Program-made: the position numbers and the translations under genes
Source: a virus
IMG/VR virus record: IMGVR_UViG_3300031111_000026
Location: 1-33,106 of that record
Strand: one strand, 5' to 3'
DNA length: 33,106 nt
Notes under the pieces: generated by a model
What the model saw: the letters and a program-made list of their open reading frames with translations, nothing else
What the model was told of the DNA's origin: nothing
The model's database searches: none
Part shown: piece by piece, positions 31,017 through 33,106 of the stretch
Position numbering within the stretch: the stretch's first letter is position 1
Layout: every line of letters begins with the position of its first letter

Positions 31017-31421
31017 TTAGGCGTTAGTTTTTGCGCCCAATCCGTCAACATACTCAATCATAACGGTAAGCATAGCAGGAGCAACTGCGCCAGTTTCATC
31101 ATAATTCAACACTAGATAATCACTAGCGTCAAGTCTGCCTGAACCAGCGGTGATTGCCATCTGCTTAGCAACATTGTCAGTCCAACCAGCCGTACCACCT
31201 GCTGTACCAGACATGACTGTAGTCGCTGTGCCAGCCGCCCCACCATCAATTAGGTTGATTTGAATGTAGTTTGCTGTACTGCCAGCAACATCGCCAGCAA
31301 TCGCAACATACGCATCTTCAATAGTAATGGGATGGTCTGACGGAGCTTTCATAATGACAAGTTTTTCGTCTGCGGTAGGGTCAGGAATAACGACTGAAAG
31401 AGTTTTCTTATGAACAATCAT
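31017..31421 (-). CDS. Decoration-like or minor capsid protein, 134 aa
   Basis: AGGAGA precedes the start. It is a beta-rich, Gly/Ala/Thr-rich protein (YVAIAGDVAGSTANYIQINL, MSGTAGGTAGWT), with a size and position right after the major capsid gene that fit a head decoration or stabilising protein. The family is not recognised with certainty. Confidence 0.65.
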   Translation of the reverse strand: MIVHKKTLSVVIPDPTADEKLVIMKAPSDHPITIEDAYVAIAGDVAGSTANYIQINLIDGGAAGTATTVMSGTAGGTAGWTDNVAKQMAITAGSGRLDASDYLVLNYDETGAVAPAMLTVMIEYVDGLGAKTNA

Positions 31422-31432
31422 TATATTCTCCT

Positions 31433-32278
31433 TTACGCAGGTGCGGTAGCGTCATGAGTAATAGACTGACCAAAAGCGTCACGTCTCACACCATGAGCGT
31501 ATCCCGCACTCATATTGAGTTCCCAAGCACGCAACGAAGCATCACGTTCCGGTTCCATAAGGGGAGCCTTGCGACTATCGAAAGCAAGAGCCTGAGGGTT
31601 GAAGATAGCTCCAACTGCGTCATCACTATCATCAACACTGATATTCGAAGAAGTGAACCACTGTACGTTGAGCCAACTGCCAACGAAGAACGAGCGGAGA
31701 GCCTCATTTGCCACTTCGCCCTGAAAAGCGTAGTGAGCGGCAGGAGTGCCTAGTTCGTTCCAAATGTCATGCCAACCGTAAGGATGGAGCACAACGTAGA
31801 TGGGGTTCGGTGCATTTGCATTGCGGAGCTTCGAAAGACCTGCCGCAACATTGTCCAAGGTCAGAGAGTTCCCAGCCGTTCCGACGCCTGCCGTAAAGCT
31901 AGAGAAGTTTCCAACCAAGTCCGTATCAATCTTTGTTCCAATAGCATTACCGAGTTCCAAAGAAGCGTCTCTTCGAGCGTCATCTGGGTCGGTTTCAATG
32001 CGTCTATCTGTCAACACAATCTGCGCCATAACCTCACCGGGGGTAAGGGTGGCTTCGGTCGTCTTATTGAAGGTCGTAGGATTTGAAAAATCCTCACCTT
32101 CAGCAACTGTTTCCGCAGAAACTTCAGGATAAATCGAGATGTAGCGACTCATCCAGCCACGGGCTGAATAGTTCGTTACAAGCTGAGTCATCAAGTTCTG
32201 TTCTCGTGCGACAAAAAGAGCATCTTCATAAATACTATTGAACAGACTGTTAAGGTCTGAAACTTTAGAATATGCCAT
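31433..32278 (-). CDS. Major capsid protein, HK97 fold
   Basis: 281 residues with AGGAGATAAA upstream. A helical N-terminus (FNSIYEDALFVAREQNLMTQLV), the ETVAEGEDF segment with following TLTPGEVMAQIVLTDR strand, and a late YVVLHPYGWHDIW with GAIFNPQALAF fit the HK97 E-loop, P-domain and A-domain. It has no obvious delta domain of its own because a separate scaffold gene precedes it. It is the most certain structural protein of the head. Confidence 0.88.
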   Translation of the reverse strand: MAYSKVSDLNSLFNSIYEDALFVAREQNLMTQLVTNYSARGWMSRYISIYPEVSAETVAEGEDFSNPTTFNKTTEATLTPGEVMAQIVLTDRRIETDPDDARRDASLELGNAIGTKIDTDLVGNFSSFTAGVGTAGNSLTLDNVAAGLSKLRNANAPNPIYVVLHPYGWHDIWNELGTPAAHYAFQGEVANEALRSFFVGSWLNVQWFTSSNISVDDSDDAVGAIFNPQALAFDSRKAPLMEPERDASLRAWELNMSAGYAHGVRRDAFGQSITHDATAPA

Positions 32279-32306
32279 TTTTATCTCCTATAAGTATAAG
32301 CATAAG

Positions 32307-33044
32307 TTATTCTTTATCACTTAGTACCTGTACGCCACGTCCTTCCCAAAAATCACTACCTGAGCGTCCAAAGTATTCCGCTTTGCGGTCTTCGTCCGAC
32401 TTACCAAGCTTCTTTGTAGGGGAAGCAGGATTCGTGGCACTCGTACTAGATACCTTCGATGGTTTCGAAATCATCCAAGGATGTTGTTCTTCAAGTGCCT
32501 CTAACGCCTCTGCTACGCCGGAAACTTGTCCTGCCTCCAAATCAACTTCGAAGTCATTATCAGAAACAAGCTTATAAACTACTTCCGGGTCAGCAAACTT
32601 ATTAGCGGCAAGCTTAACTACCTCTGCTTTGATAAGGGCTTTTTGCGCCCGTGTCTGTGACGATGTTGAGGTTTCTTTAAGCTGTACATTTTCTTCTTTG
32701 AGAGATTCAAGGTCTGCTTGAATTTTCTCAAGTTCAGTCATTTGTCCTCGTTTGAACTCAGCGTACTCAGCAAGAGACGCCTTGAGTTCTTCGGTAGATT
32801 CCACTCCAAGGTCTTTTAGAAAGTTTTTTGTTGCAACTTCTTTAGCCTCAGTTCGAACCTTACCAATTAGTTCATTAACTTTTTCTTGGCTAATGCCCTC
32901 TGCTTTACCGGAATTTTTACCCGCTTCCGTAGCGGTCTCATCAGGGGTATTTTTTGAAGTGGGGGTTTTAGACTGTTTGTTTTCCGCCATTTCAGGCGTT
33001 TTGCCCTCTACCTTCTCCACTTCATCTGTATTTGTTTTAGCCAT
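32307..33044 (-). CDS. Capsid scaffold protein
   Basis: 245 residues, highly charged, Lys/Glu- and Ser/Thr-rich. The N-terminal 50 residues look disordered (KTPTSKNTPDETATEAGKN); residues 50-160 form a long coiled coil (LEKIQADLESLKEENVQLKE); and the C-terminus (EDRKAEYFGRSGSDFWEG) is a basic-aromatic capsid-contact region as in scaffolds of the GP20/DUF4355 type. Placed just upstream of the capsid gene, where scaffolds sit. No protease domain was seen. Confidence 0.82.
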   Translation of the reverse strand: MAKTNTDEVEKVEGKTPEMAENKQSKTPTSKNTPDETATEAGKNSGKAEGISQEKVNELIGKVRTEAKEVATKNFLKDLGVESTEELKASLAEYAEFKRGQMTELEKIQADLESLKEENVQLKETSTSSQTRAQKALIKAEVVKLAANKFADPEVVYKLVSDNDFEVDLEAGQVSGVAEALEALEEQHPWMISKPSKVSSTSATNPASPTKKLGKSDEDRKAEYFGRSGSDFWEGRGVQVLSDKE

Positions 33045-33106
33045 TTTTCTCCATTTCTCTCTAGATTATTTAGTTTTTGTAGGGAATTATCCAGATAATT
33101 CAAACC
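33008..33106 (-). CDS. Possible 3' end of a further head gene, running off the window
   Basis: On the minus strand a frame is open from the right edge to a TAG at 33010-33008 (translation ends ...NLERNGEKWLKQIQMKWRR), overlapping the scaffold gene by 37 bases. It would be the tail of the next upstream head gene, which by order should be portal or protease. Only 32 residues are visible, so this may be a chance open frame. Confidence 0.25.
   Translation of the reverse strand, partial: GLNYLDNSLQKLNNLERNGEKWLKQIQMKWRR
33084..33101. promoter_or_regulatory. 18-bp palindrome upstream of the scaffold gene (operator candidate)
   Basis: GAATTATCCAGATAATTC is a perfect 8+2+8 inverted repeat, about 40 bases upstream of the scaffold start. 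It lies either in an intergenic space or in the end of the upstream gene. It could bind a dimeric regulator or be a weak hairpin; no -35/-10 pair of good quality overlaps it. Confidence 0.45.

Noticed and set aside
31769-32132. Overlapping plus-strand open frames of over 100 residues opposite the capsid gene
   Set aside because: Antisense to the major capsid gene; no ribosome binding site and no sensible protein features.
1-33106. CRISPR array, integrase or repressor genes, insertion sequences
   Set aside because: No regularly spaced repeats, recombinase motifs, transposase motifs or terminal inverted repeats of an insertion sequence were seen; the only repeats are those reported.

Overview
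This window is most of the genome of a tailed double-stranded DNA phage (Caudoviricetes). The long tape-measure protein, the ring of head-tail adaptors and the frameshifted tail chaperone point to a long flexible or straight tail; no baseplate or sheath genes of a contractile tail were recognised. The DNA is AT-rich with strong AGGAGG-type ribosome binding sites and sigma-70-like promoters. Nothing fixes the host: a GH25 endolysin and a class II (B12-dependent) ribonucleotide reductase fit several bacterial phyla. No integrase, repressor, terminase, portal or prohead protease is visible; the packaging genes should lie just beyond the right edge.

The layout is two convergent arms. The left arm (about 120 to 17540, plus strand) starts at a promoter and a tRNA-Thr, then carries a ThyX-like protein and NrdJ (DNA precursors), a block of small unknown genes, and a compact replication and recombination set: CHC2/Toprim-like primase, DnaB-like helicase, family A DNA polymerase, HAD deoxynucleotidase, UDG-like protein, RecA-like ATPase and RuvC-like resolvase. 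It is interrupted by a GIY-YIG homing endonuclease, followed by very small genes (one tandemly duplicated family), two glycosyltransferase-like genes and a small membrane protein.

The right arm (33106 down to 17606, minus strand) is a standard virion and lysis module read right to left: end of an unknown gene, scaffold, major capsid protein, decoration-like protein, terminator, a GT4 glycosyltransferase, head-tail adaptors, an internal consensus promoter, tail terminator, major tail protein, gpG/gpGT chaperone with a -1 slippery site, tape measure, distal tail proteins, a fused glycosyltransferase-nucleotidyltransferase, GH25 endolysin and two small membrane proteins. A terminator hairpin at about 17567-17600 separates the arms.

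The least ordinary features are: four sugar-transfer genes spread over three modules, one fused to a sugar-1-phosphate nucleotidyltransferase domain; three nucleic-acid or nucleotide enzymes whose folds look right but whose catalytic signatures are eroded (ThyX-like, Toprim primase, UDG-like); a Leu at the position 762 equivalent of the polymerase; a promoter that would give a leaderless mRNA for the tail terminator gene; and a family of small genes that grew by tandem duplication with a 26-bp leader repeat.
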